64,000 bases of DNA, from the NCBI RefSeq assembly GCF_001577835.2, contig NC_029518.1, positions 69,657,378 to 69,721,377 on the forward strand, in the 5' to 3' direction. A model generated the notes under the pieces. That model was not told where the DNA came from and did not search any database. It was given only the letters and a program-made list of their open reading frames with translations. Position 1 is the first letter of the stretch. Each line of letters opens with the position of its first letter. This DNA is from Coturnix japonica (lineage: Eukaryota > Chordata > Aves > Galliformes > Phasianidae). The position numbers were made by a program, and so were the translations under genes. Below, piece after piece: positions 1-10,037 of the stretch.

Positions 1-397
1 CTCAACCAAAACACAGACAAATCAACTTCTAAGCTAAAGCACTAGTTAATACAGTATCTGGCATATCTTCAATTGCATTTACTTCCTGTTTCTTTAAGCT
101 AATTTTGCAAAAATGAGGAACATCAGACATAAGATTTTCCTTGGCTAAGGATGAACAGTTCTATTTACCACTATCACAATCCTTCAGCTCCACACATTCT
201 CCTGGTAAGAGATAAGGTGAGAATGTTAAGGGAAGATGTTTATCTACACCCTGAAGATCTGGAAGAGATGGACCAAAGGCATCCTGTGTGATAGGCAGAT
301 TATCCTCTGGGAATCACCTGTTCTTTTTATGTTCTAGAGAGAACAGACCAACCCGTAACCCAACAGTTGTTCAGCAACAGGCACGGGCAATGTGTAC

Positions 398-591
398 CTG
401 CACATGTGGAGCAAGGTACCCAAACTGATGGTGAAGGTCGAGCAGCTGAATTAGCTCTGCGTGTTCTTTCGCTTTTTCTACATTCAGTTGAATGAACTTA
501 TCTGGATCTTGAGCAAAAATGTATGCAGATTCTTTGGAACTGAAAACATAACATCTGTCCTTGTGCTTCAAAATGCCAATAGCAGGATTTC
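398..591 (-). CDS. CFAP206: CFAP206 coding exon 10 (last one in window)
   Basis: 194 nt encoding [20 protein letters not shown] then [20 protein letters not shown] and [20 protein letters not shown]. The donor is CAG|GTACAC at 397. No further CFAP206 exon could be recognised between 1 and 397. Confidence 0.94.
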
Positions 592-3500
592 CTAAGGAAA
601 AACAAAACCAAAACAGTATAAACAATCCAAAAGGTGTTTTTAATCAAGGCCATACATTTCCCTCAAGTCATACTTCAAGAAATACTTCTACATTAAGAAA
701 TAATGTGATATGAGATTATAATACAAGTAGAACATTAGGTATGAAATCACCACCTGCTAATTTTCCTAATAGAAAAATAATCTTTGATGAAAATGCCAAG
801 CTGGAGCTTCAAACCTTCTCTAAAAGAGCTACTTTCTATACCACACATAATTATAACTGTATGATATAATGACAATTAGAATATCTCATGGCAAACTGTA
901 AATGGATTCAAAAGGCAAGTAGATAAATGAAAAATCTCTGTCAAGGATTATTTGACAGAAAGGTGCAGACGTAACATTTATCTGAAGAAACCCTGTAACC
1001 ACTGACTGCTGAAACAGGGAAGAATATAACAACAGAAGGATTGTTTCTACTTAATTACTCATGGTCATCAAGTGTTCATCACTGACCACATCCAGCAATC
1101 AGACACGAGTCTGGAAAGGCCTTCAGTCCAACACAGGGCAGCTGCTCTCACATGCAGCACTAAGTGTTTAAATATATTTACACCACCATTAAATTATGTA
1201 TTTGTTAATACTGCCAAGAAATTGCCATATTTTCCTCCCAGACTCCTGTAGGTTTAAAATAGCCTGCGTGGATAGGTTCCATAAAACACAGAAAATACAG
1301 ACTGATGGAGTAGCTGAAATGAGACTTGTTTTCAAGACAAGTGACGTTGGACCACAGCAAATCACATCCAAACCCATTAGCTGACCACTAAGTGCAATTT
1401 TGTATTATGATCAGAGAAGACTTTGAGTACTTTGTATCTACTGCTCCAATAAATGTCCACTGTTTAAGGCAAGGATGTGTGTGTTTGCAACAAAGAGAAA
1501 CAGTATTCTGCATCTGACAATTTCCCAATGACTGCATGAAAGCACATAAACAACAATAAACAAACCTGCATTCAGTTGCAATGTAGGTTACATAGAAGCA
1601 CAAATAGCAAAGAGGAAACATTAATCCCTCTCATCTTGGCTTTGCTTCTGCTTGCTTGTGTCTGCTGGGACTTGAAGCCTTCCTAGCTTCTATTTTGGGC
1701 ATTTTATCTGGATATTTCTTCAAGAATATTACTTTAATGGGGGAAATAATCTGGGAGTGAAAATTACATACGTGAAAATGCAGAACTCCAGCCCTGACAG
1801 AAGAGGACACTTCCAGAATATGTCTTTACATGGTCCCTAGTAGTTGTGTACATACAAAGTAAGGAGAACATTTAACTATAATGCATACCTGGAAGGGTGA
1901 GGCCTTTTACACCAATTGCATGAGCACAGAAGCCATGGTACTGGATTAAGGAATCATCAAAATTAGTGGCAGTCTCTGGAAAAAGCCATTCTTGGTTCTC
2001 GAAGTCAGAAACATCCACTCTTTTCCCTGTGGTTTAACAAGGGAAGGATTTCAGTACCACAGCATCTGATGTTTAAAATATCATAAAGATACGGGCTGAG
2101 CTGATTACTATTGTCTTCACAGCAGGATCTGCAGTGCCAAGATCCCAAAATCTCCAAATTTCAGACCTACCTTCGAAGGGATCCTAAGGAATCAGCCTGA
2201 AGGACTGAAAAATCAGTACCGAGGGATCCTGCTTCAATTAGCATTAGTTTTATTTGGCAACAGAACTGCAAAAGGAACGTAATATCAAGTACTCCTATTT
2301 TGTTTTCACCCACTCACGAATGACACATTTCCTTGAATAGAACTTGGTTTATTAGGGCTATCATCTTTACACAAATATATATATATATAATTTTGGCAAA
2401 ACAAAACCGCACCACCACCATAATAATCTTGAGAAACAAAGGGAAACTCAATGGTAAGGACTTTCAGTACCTGTGGTTTCTCTTATCCTCGCCTTATCGG
2501 TTTTCACAGTCACTCCTTCCAGAAGAGATGTTAGCAGTTCCTCAGGAAAAAGCTGTGACTGGGTTTCCAAGAACTGCTGCAGACTGTTGGTCATATTTGT
2601 GAGGAAGCTTAGCAGCAGTATCTCATCCTGAAACCTGGACCATAGGTTAAAAGCTGCAACAAAAAGAGGCTAGGGAAAAAAGAAAGAAAGAGAGTTATCT
2701 GAAATCCAGAATCACATGCGTTGTGCACAACCATCCATGATACGAAAAAAGCTGATGTGATCCACAAGCCTTTCAGTACCCAGAAAGTCTGGGCTTTGAA
2801 AATGGAACTGCCACTTTAGTGTCCAAGCACCTCTGTATGGCCACAGGCCACAGTGAGATTTTTCTACCTTTCACTTCAAAGTCTTTTCCAAACAGGTTAC
2901 TCCAAGACCATACCTGGAACTGAGAGCTTCACTGACACTGCAGATTTGTAACTGCAGTGAAATGAGTTATACAGGAATAAGGAGAAGCAGATAAACCACA
3001 CCGACTAAACTACCAAATGAAATGACCTCCCAGCTCCTACCTTCAAAGGACCTGTCTTTGTCATTCTGCTTCCAGAGTGACCTAGTACTACAGTGGCCCA
3101 GCTATGGTGTATGTCAGATGAATGGTGTACTATCCTCCTCGGGAAGGGAAGGGAAGGGAAGGGAAGGGAAGGGAAGGGAAGGGAAGGGAAGGGAAGGGAG
3201 GAAGGGAATGGGAAAGGGTAAGGTGAAGGGTAAGGAAGGGTAAGGGAGGGGAAGGGATAAGGGAAGGTGAATGGGAATGGGAATATAGGGAAGGGAATGG
3301 AAGGGTATAGGGAATGGGAAGGATAGGGCAGGGGAGAGGTGAAGGGAAGGGAAGGTATAAGGTAAAGGAAAGTGCAAAGGAACAGTGATAAGGAAAGGAA
3401 AGGAAAGGATAAGGAAAGGAAGAAGGAAAGGAAAGGAGGAAAGAGGAAGAGGATAGGGAAGTATATAAAAAAGGAAAGGAAAGGAAAGGAAGGAAGGAAA

Positions 3501-6500
3501 GGAAAAAAAAAAAAAAAAAAAAAAAAAGGAAAAAAAAAAAAAAGGGGAAAAAAAAAAGGAAAGGAAAGGAAAGGAAAGGAAAGGAAAGGAAAGGAAAGGA
3601 AAGGAAAGGAAAGGATCAAAACCATTCTTTCTATAACAAACTAGAATAAAAAGAATATTAATAATATCTACTGTCTTCTGAAATAAAGGCCTACTACAAA
3701 TATAGTCCTTATTCTATAATTTTAAGTGGCAGAACATCCTGCTTCTCCCCATTCCTTCAGGATTCAACTTTTCAGCAACCAGCCAAAGGCAACAAGATCT
3801 GTTTTGTAACAAGGAAATCACCATCTGCAAACATCGGAAATCAAATCACATCACACATTCTGTCTTCAGCAGAGGAGAGGAAACAACTAACCAGCTTTAA
3901 GAGAAGAAATCTAGGAAGCAGCCAGAGGGAGACAGCTTCTGAGAAGGGTAATGTGTATTCAGAAAGATTAGACTCAGGTTGGTGAACTGAATCTTCACAG
4001 ACTCCTTCTGTCAACAGGGAAGAGACTAACTTTTCCAGAAGAAGTTACAGAGCCTAAACTGGGCTTCCTCCTCTCACCCACCCCTGAGGAAAGACTACCC
4101 ATCCCTTCCCTCTCTCTTTACCCTTGTGTTAAAGCATGTAACAAGCACTTAAGCCTTGTGTAGATACAGGAGAAAAACTGATTTGAGCAACTCAGTGAGC
4201 AGCATAAATGTTCTCCAAATGAGAATGTCTAGATTGCAAAGTCACAAGCACATTCAGTCCCGTAGTTTAGCTGCCTGTCCAAAAATCACAGAGGGTTGTT
4301 ATAATTGAGAGTAATTAATGCAGCCTTTTTCTTAACCTGGGCAAAACCACTCCTGCAAAGTATTATATAATGGTTTCATAATTTTTTAATGATTAAAGCC
4401 AAACGGGTTTTTCTTTCAAATACTTACAAAAGCTTCCTTGGTATCTACAGAGGCCTTATTCTGAATGGTGCTTTTTAACTTCCTCATTGTTGCTGTAAAC
4501 TCCACATTCATCTTTGCAATTTCTTGGCGACTTGTAACTGCATCAGACTGGAAAAAGAATGGACTTCAGGTAAGAAGTATGATAATAATATCAGTAAGTA
4601 TTTAGTAACAAACAAAATTATTAAAAGAAATATTTTCTTAAGCTTTATGACATACAGGATAGGCTAATAGAAAAAAATAAAATCAGTAGTTTTTAAAAGG
4701 CAAATAAAACTACCCTAATATGAGTAACAAGGAATTTCAATTGTGTTCTTAAGACTTTGGATGACCCCACAAGTGTTGGGGATTTCTACAGCCTAAAACT
4801 GAGATGATGTATGAACTGAACATAATTTTTCTTTCATTTTTCTTTTGGGAGTGAGCTTTCAGTAGAAGAAAATCCTCCTGATCCACATCTTCTTCAGGTA
4901 ATTTCAGGTTGTCTGGCTTTTCTTACTAGGTATCTGATGGCAAAATCCCACATTCTCCAGTGTCTGAGCAGACTGAGTCTCAGTATGCCAATATGGCAAA
5001 TGTCCTACAGTTTCAGTCCTTTGGTGATGAAATGAAACTTCCACCCCACCCCCCAGCAAAGGAAACCTCCAGAAATGAAATGGAATCGCAGTTACATTGT
5101 AACAAACAATTACAGAATCATAGAATCACCAAGGATGGAAAAAGACCCACAGGATCACCCAGTCCGACCACCCACCCATCACCAATAGTTCTCACTAAAC
5201 CATGACCCTCAACACAACGTCCAAATGTTCCTTGAACACCTCCAGGGTCAGTGACTCCACCACCTCCCCGGGCAGCCCATTCCACTGCCTGACCACTCTT
5301 TCAGAGAAGTAGTTTTTCCTTATGTCCAGCCTGAATCTCCCCTGGTGCAGCTTGAAGCCATTCCCTCTAGTCTTATCAGCAATTACACAAGAGAAGAGGC
5401 TGAACCCCAGCTCACTACAACCTCCCTTCAGGAAGTTATAGAGAGCAATATGGTCACCCCTCAGTCTCCTTTTCTCCAGACTGAACAATCCCAGCTCCTT
5501 CTGCCTCTCCTCATAGGGCCTGTGCTCCAGACCCCTCACCAGCTTTGTTGCCCTTTGAACAAACTCCAGGGTCTCAGCATCTTTCTTGCAGTGAGCGGCC
5601 CAAAACTGGACACAGTACTCGAGGTGTGGCCTCACCAGAGCTGAGTACAGGGGGACATCACTTCCCTGTACCGGCTGGCAACACTGTTTCTGATGCAAGC
5701 CAGGAAGCCATTGACCTTCTTGGCCACCTGGGCACACTGCTGGCTCATGTTCAATCAATACTCCCAGGTCCATTTCCTCTACACAGTCTTCCAGCCACTC
5801 TGCCCCAAGCCTGTAGCACTGCCTGGGGTTGTTGTGGCAAAAGTGCAGGACCCGGCATTTGATCTTGTTGAGGCTCATCCCATTGACTTCAGTCCAGCAA
5901 TCCAGCCTCTCCAGATCCCTCTGTGGGGCCTCACTACCCCCAGGCAGATCCACACTCCCAGCCAACTTGGTGTCATCTGCAAACTTACTGAGGGTGCACT
6001 CAATGCCCTCATCCAGGCCATCAATAAAGATCCTGAAGAGGGCAGGCCCCAGCACCAACCCCTGGGGAACACCACTCATGACCAGACACATTGCCTTTTA
6101 CCTGAAAGCAGCAAAACCCAGCATGTTCAGTACTGAGATCAGCATGACAGATCATGCAGGTTCTCATACACTGAGAAACATCTAATTTTGATTGTTTCTG
6201 ATTTCTTTCATTTTGATTTTTTCCAGTCCTGTGCAAGAAGACAACTCGGATACCTCCTACCTGCAATAAAACCCTGCAGGATACAAGAAGATGGTATCTC
6301 ACCAGAAGGATGCGAAGGAAGGCCTCATACTGCCTCACATTGAAGAGTGCTTCTTTCAGTTTTAAAGAACTAAGCTGCTTGCATCTGTCCTCATCTTCGT
6401 GCATGGATTCCAACAGAGCAGTGTAACGGTAGGCTAGCACAAGGCAAGCATTAAGATGGTCTTCAATACATTGTGTGGCTGATGGGATGGCTTCATTCAG

Positions 6501-9500
6501 AATGGCTGGCACTGTTCATACAGAACAAATACAAGATACATACATATAAGGAGTGCTTGAAAACATAAGCATATGGTTGCAGTGCAATATTTCTCCCCAG
6601 TGAGGTGGTTGAATCACCATCCCTGGATGTGTTTAAGAGCCATTTGGATGTGGTGCTCAGGGATATGATTTAGCAGAGTAGAGTTAGTAGAGTTATGGTA
6701 CTATGGTTAGGCTAGAGTTGGACTTGATGGTCTTCAAGGTCTTTTCCAACCTGGGTAATTCTATGATTAGAACCAAGCAGTATTCCATTTAAATATTGAA
6801 CTCTATCCTTACATTCCCCAGTGTTTGCTTACTAGATTCAACCACTGTATCTTACAATAAAGCCAGAATTACAGGTGTAAGGTGTATACAGGTGAAATAC
6901 AACAGTTGAGGACTGTGTGGTGTCTTGCTTTACAGTAGATGCACTTCAGTAGTGCACACTGACAGGCTTCCTCATTTGCAAAGTCCCAATAACAAAGCTA
7001 ACTCTTATCCTGCTCCAAATACACCTTTTCTAAAACTGTAAGATGCCTACTGATGTTTTTAACACATAAAACAAGTAGAAAGCTGCAAAATGCAAAAGAG
7101 AACATGTTAAGAATATGTTAAGAATCTGAAGAGGTAACTCTAAATTGCTGGAATACAGATACTGCCCAAACAACTTCTAACAATTCTCATTACACTTACT
7201 CAACAGGAAATTTTCATTGGATCAGCAGTGCCCTTTCAAAATCTTAATGAACTGCTTGTTAAGGCAAAGGTGTAACTGGAGGCATTCTGGTGAAGAAGGT
7301 CAGGAACTGACAACCCAAATGCATTGTTATACTTACAGTCATCAATGCCTTTTCCTCCTTTCCCACATTCCTTGTTGTACAACCGAATTCCTGTGACTAG
7401 CATGGTAAGATTTTTTAGCTGTTGCTCTTTATCCCTCTTACTGAGTGACAGGAGAGAAACCAGAGCTGTTTGGGGGAATATACTCTGCAAGGCAGCTGGA
7501 AGGTGAGAGAATAAGGAAAAAAGTGATTAAACATGCAAAAATATCCTCTCCTGAGCAACAGCTACAGGAAGCAGAAATTCAAGGCAAATGTAGACATCAA
7601 AGCTGAGCAGTGACAGTTTGGGCAGTACGCAGTCATCACAACTTAGCACATCTGTATTTAAAGATCAACAAAACGGTGATATTTTATTCTTCAACAAGAG
7701 AAGTCAAATTTCACCAAAAAAAGCACTTACGGACCTATTACTTCCCTGACAACCTCAATGTCTGTTGGGGATCCCAGGCCAGAGCTCAGCAGCACGTAGC
7801 TAACAATCATTTCATACACATTCTTCATTTCCTCTTGTGTGCGGGGATAACTATCCGTGATGTTCCGGAGCAGAGGGGCCAACCTGCCCTCCAGAACACG
7901 ACGATGCTCTCTGAGTAGTTCAGCTAAAAAAGGACAGTTAGAAAGTGCTGCCTGTACTCTTTGGAATCTGACTTACGTAGACAGGGCGATTCATAACCAC
8001 AGCCAATTTAAGGTTTCTGAAGTAGTGATATGTGAAAGACATGTCCTGGGTATCATACTCTTCTATTTAACTGCAATGAAGTTAAATATTACTGGACTTA
8101 CTGAGCAGATTGCTCAGTAATTGCTAACTTGGTTAAAACCACAGTTGTTGCAGCTTGTTCATAGGTCTCAATTATGGACATTGATAGGCCATCTCTTTCA
8201 GGTATACAAATGAATTTCCATGTAGTGGTTCACTAACAGATACACAGGTGCAGCCCAAGTTTTGCTTGCTGAAACACCTCACTCCTATATAGTACATTTC
8301 TCCAGGGCTTGTTATTTTGCTTTAGCACCAGCATTCATTTAAGAAGGAATCATAGCCCTACAGGGAGAAGTGAAAGCCTAAAGTCAGAATGAACTGCTTC
8401 TATTAAGATATTTATTATAGTGAAATTACCTCTGTTTGCATAGTTCAAATCAAAGTAAACTTGCATCTTAATTGTGCTCAGGGATGGGTTTGTGGTGTCA
8501 AGCAGTCTGGAAACACAGAGCTAAGGAGAGAGACAGAGAAGTGAGTTCTTTTGGATTAGTTGGGAAACTTCTCAACTGCTTACAATTGTGTGACAGGTTT
8601 CAAAACACTGCAGAGCAGTTTCCTCCATTCCCCAGACATGCAACAAACTCTATTTGTTAACCAGAGTGAATGCATAATCCTCAGCTATAGAGCTATGGTA
8701 AGAAACTTGTTAGAGCTCTGAAAATGTTTGTATCAAAATAAAATGGCATTATAGTTATGTTAAAATGATACAGTCTCATCAAAGTACTGACACTCACCAT
8801 CCTGTCTGAATTACCTGGATAAGATTTTGCACATCCTGTTTTGTAAGGATTTGATCCACATTGAAGTCATTTTTTGGATCCAGGACAACAGCTTTCACCT
8901 AGAAATGGCCAAAAGAAAGCTTTTAATTTACATCGCAGCATCTACTCCTTGAAAACAGCATCTTAAAATGTGAAAAACCTCTGCTGCAGTCCATGTTTCT
9001 TTATCTTTGAGAGGAAACAAAACTGAGTCTTTTAACATTTATTTTGGTTCTCTTTGTGATTTGTCAACAGTTCATATTCCTGTCATTGCTATTCTTTGCC
9101 ACAAGCCAGATTTGGGGCACACTGCCTTTTCAGGGCCTCATGTTCACATGCAGGAATGAAAATAGTTTTTCATGTTTCTTAGGCCCCATATGGTTATTAC
9201 CAACAAGTCCTTCAGGACTCCTGAGGAGCTCTGAATCCCCCCTGTGGGGCAAGTGGTAGAAGTGCCGCTCTGCTACACAGGAGGCTCGAATCCCGGGGGT
9301 TGGACTCGATGATCTCTAAGGTCCCTTCCAACCTGCACCAGACTATGAGACTGTGACTGTGAGCCCAAAACAGAGTTTTGGTATGAAGTTGATGGTTTGG
9401 GCTGGAAGGGACCTTTAAGATGATGTATTTCCAACCCCCTGCTACAGGCAGGGACACCTCTCTCGAGAGCAGGTTGCTCACAGCCCCTGGTTGTTGTCCT

Positions 9501-9701
9501 TGCTTCCCGTTGGTGACTGGAACTCTTTGCCTCTGGTAAATGTGGAGATGGTGCACCACGTAAGCCCTGCCAGCAGCTGGGAATCGCTCTTACCATTAAA
9601 GCCACCACCGTTTCGGAGACATGGTGCCCCTGGGCGGCACACTGCTGCCCCGCTTGGCGGATGATGTGCTTTATAACCCCTTCGGACGGATCCCACGGCA
9701 T
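398..9701 (-). CDS. CFAP206: CFAP206, cilia- and flagella-associated protein 206 (first 10 coding exons, C-terminus outside window)
   Basis: Axonemal protein. In ciliates Fap206 docks radial spoke 2 and dynein c to the microtubule doublet, so a motile-cilium role is inherited from the family. Ten exons on the minus strand join in frame: 9594-9701, 8815-8898, 8430-8520, 7735-7923, 7337-7495, 6303-6511, 4428-4547, 2471-2669, 1889-2026, 398-591, giving 497 residues. Diagnostic stretches include [58 protein letters not shown] and [12 protein letters not shown], which closely match the mammalian protein (about 622 residues). The start is the ATG at 9701, giving [16 protein letters not shown], equivalent to the mammalian N-terminus. 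The last ~125 residues would lie left of position 1. Introns hold a polypurine microsatellite and a CR1. Exon 4 has an unusual donor. Exons are seen directly; function is from the family. Confidence 0.95.
1889..2026 (-). CDS. CFAP206: CFAP206 coding exon 9
   Basis: 138 nt encoding [40 protein letters not shown] and GLTLP. It keeps the family's FPET and QY-GFCA motifs. The donor is GTATGC. Confidence 0.94.
2471..2669 (-). CDS. CFAP206: CFAP206 coding exon 8
   Basis: 199 nt encoding [20 protein letters not shown] and then [20 protein letters not shown], ending ...[14 protein letters not shown]. The donor is GTACTG. The polypurine microsatellite lies in the intron before this exon. Confidence 0.93.
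3139..3615 (+). repeat. Polypurine microsatellite (GGGAA)n grading into (GGAAA)n, with poly-A core
   Basis: About 480 bp that are almost purely A and G on the plus strand. It begins as near-perfect GGGAA units (3140-3198), passes through variants with AGGGTA, GGGAAT and GGTGAA, becomes GGAAA-type, is interrupted by a poly-A run (3503-3550), and ends in clean GGAAA units (3556-3615). It lies in the CFAP206 intron between exons 7 and 8. The CFAP206 transcript therefore carries a C/U-rich tract there. The long open frames over it, rich in Pro/Phe/Ser or Lys/Gly, come only from the repeat. Confidence 0.97.
4428..4547 (-). CDS. CFAP206: CFAP206 coding exon 7
   Basis: 120 nt, 40 codons, [20 protein letters not shown] then [20 protein letters not shown]. 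The acceptor is TTCCAG and the donor GTAAGT; both sides are phase 0. The 1.76-kb intron between exons 6 and 7 contains the CR1 at 5113-6091. Confidence 0.92.
5113..6091 (-). mobile_element. CR1 LINE, 5'-truncated, reverse-transcriptase C-terminal part and 3' UTR
   Basis: A minus-strand reading frame of 298 codons (6091-5195) covers the end of a CR1 ORF2. SGVPQG is followed by a catalytic FADDTKL, then [39 protein letters not shown], and [20 protein letters not shown]. The middle (about residues 113-150) reads out of register with the CR1 consensus as I remember it, so two compensating indels are likely. The 3' UTR ends at 5113 in the tail seen on plus as AGAATCATAGAATCA. The element is cut off just before the RT core and sits antisense to nothing: it has the same orientation as CFAP206, in its intron 6. 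The frame is still largely open, suggesting a fairly young copy, but it is too truncated to move by itself. Confidence 0.95.
6303..6511 (-). CDS. CFAP206: CFAP206 coding exon 6
   Basis: 209 nt encoding [20 protein letters not shown], an aromatic YRYTALLE stretch and [20 protein letters not shown]. The donor is GTGAGA at 6302 and the exon ends in phase 0. Confidence 0.95.
6593..6769 (+). mobile_element. CR1 3'-end fragment
   Basis: End of CR1 ORF2 and 3' UTR on the plus strand: GAGGTGGTTGAATCACCATC, GGTGCTCAGGGATATGATTT, TTGGACTTGATGGTCTTCAA, and the tail TAATTCTATGATTAG. It lies in the CFAP206 intron between exons 5 and 6, antisense to the gene. Same subfamily as the copy at 25.2 kb. Confidence 0.93.
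7337..7495 (-). CDS. CFAP206: CFAP206 coding exon 5
   Basis: 159 nt encoding [20 protein letters not shown] then [20 protein letters not shown] and [13 protein letters not shown]. The acceptor is TCCAG and the donor GTAAGT. Starts with 2 nt that complete the codon begun in exon 4. Confidence 0.95.
7735..7923 (-). CDS. CFAP206: CFAP206 coding exon 4 (weak donor)
   Basis: 189 nt encoding [14 protein letters not shown]...[23 protein letters not shown]. The frame across the junction requires the donor TAG|GTCCGT at 7734. A consensus GTAAGT donor lies only 4 nt further downstream, so the two form a GTNNGT tandem donor (see findings). Confidence 0.9.
8430..8520 (-). CDS. CFAP206: CFAP206 coding exon 3
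   Basis: 91 nt encoding [20 protein letters not shown] and then [10 protein letters not shown]. The acceptor is CTTAG, the donor GTAATT, and the exon ends in phase 1. Too short to stand out as an open frame by itself; placed by protein similarity. Confidence 0.93.
8815..8898 (-). CDS. CFAP206: CFAP206 coding exon 2
   Basis: Residues 37-64 ([10 protein letters not shown]...QNLIQ), 84 nt, phase 0 on both sides. It has an AG acceptor before GTG and a GTAATT donor. It is 696 bp of intron away from exon 1. Confidence 0.94.
9242..9363 (+). mobile_element. Candidate tRNA-derived SINE with CR1-like tail
   Basis: Positions 9242-9298 look like a decayed tRNA: an A-box-like GGGGCAAGTGG followed by TAGA at 9246-9260, and a B-box GGCTCGAATCC (9283-9293, one change from GGTTCGAATCC) followed by CGGGGG. 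Directly joined is a CR1-type 3' end (TTGGACTCGATGATCTCTAA, GGTCCCTTCCAACC) and a tail of ACTATGAGACTGTGA type. A tRNA-like head and a LINE-like tail are the plan of a CR1-mobilised SINE. A real tRNA gene is unlikely because the anticodon arm and acceptor stem do not pair well. Family name unknown to me. Confidence 0.55.
9390..9495 (-). mobile_element. CR1 3'-end fragment
   Basis: Minus-oriented CR1 end seen on plus as GGTTTGGGCTGGAAGGGACC, CCAACCCCCTGCTACAGGCA and GGGACACCTC. Its 3' end faces that of the element at 9242-9363, so two tails converge within about 30 bp, close to CFAP206 exon 1. Confidence 0.85.
9594..9701 (-). CDS. CFAP206: CFAP206 coding exon 1
   Basis: Residues 1-36, starting at the ATG (9701-9699) and ending ...VVALM before a GTAAG donor at 9593. 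The exon is GC-rich and sits at the edge of the CpG-rich promoter. Confidence 0.93.
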
Positions 9702-9949
9702 TCTGAACCAACTCCACCCTGGTAGCCCGAGGAAGAAAAACCAAAGCCGGTTAGCAGAACGTCACCGGGCTTTTGTTCCACACACACGCTCCTCCTCTGG
9801 CGGCTGATCCCAATCCACCCTCCTCCAGAGCGGTGCGTTGGGTTAATATCCCATTCCCCGCCTCCCCCGCTCTCATCTCACCTCACCCGGCCCGACCCGG
9901 CAGCGGCAACCGGCGAGGAGCGCGGGCTGGAGGCGGGCGAGGCCCAACT

Positions 9950-9963
9950 GCTGCCATGGCGAC
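9950..9963. promoter_or_regulatory. Candidate RFX X-box
   Basis: GCTGCCATGGCGAC is an imperfect palindrome, one change per half from GTTGCCATGGCAAC, the RFX-factor X-box that drives ciliary genes. It lies about 250 bp upstream of the CFAP206 ATG, the usual position for an X-box. Confidence 0.55.
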
Positions 9964-10023
9964 CCAACCGCTTTGGGTTTGAGAAGCGCCTCAGAGCTGC
10001 TGCACACTGAAGGTGGGGACGGC

Positions 10024-10037
10024 CTTCCCTCTAGTGG
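10024..10037 (-). promoter_or_regulatory. CTCF-like motif
   Basis: CTTCCCTCTAGTGG on plus, i.e. CCACTAGAGGGAAG on minus, 13 of 14 positions matching CCASYAGRKGGCRS. It is just upstream of the CFAP206 CpG-rich promoter. Confidence 0.45.

Noticed and set aside
1-397. A further CFAP206 exon
   Set aside because: The next expected residues do not appear in any minus frame and no suitable acceptor-frame pair was found; the rest must lie further left.
3005-3625. 206-codon minus-strand frame rich in Ser/Phe/Pro/Leu, and Lys/Gly-rich frames on plus
   Set aside because: Produced entirely by the polypurine microsatellite; no codon structure of its own.
5345-6185. Overlapping plus-strand frames of 99-147 codons
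   Set aside because: Antisense shadows of the CR1 reverse-transcriptase frame.
9242-9298. A functional tRNA gene
   Set aside because: A- and B-box-like sequences exist but the anticodon arm and acceptor stem do not pair and a CR1 tail is attached; better read as a SINE head.
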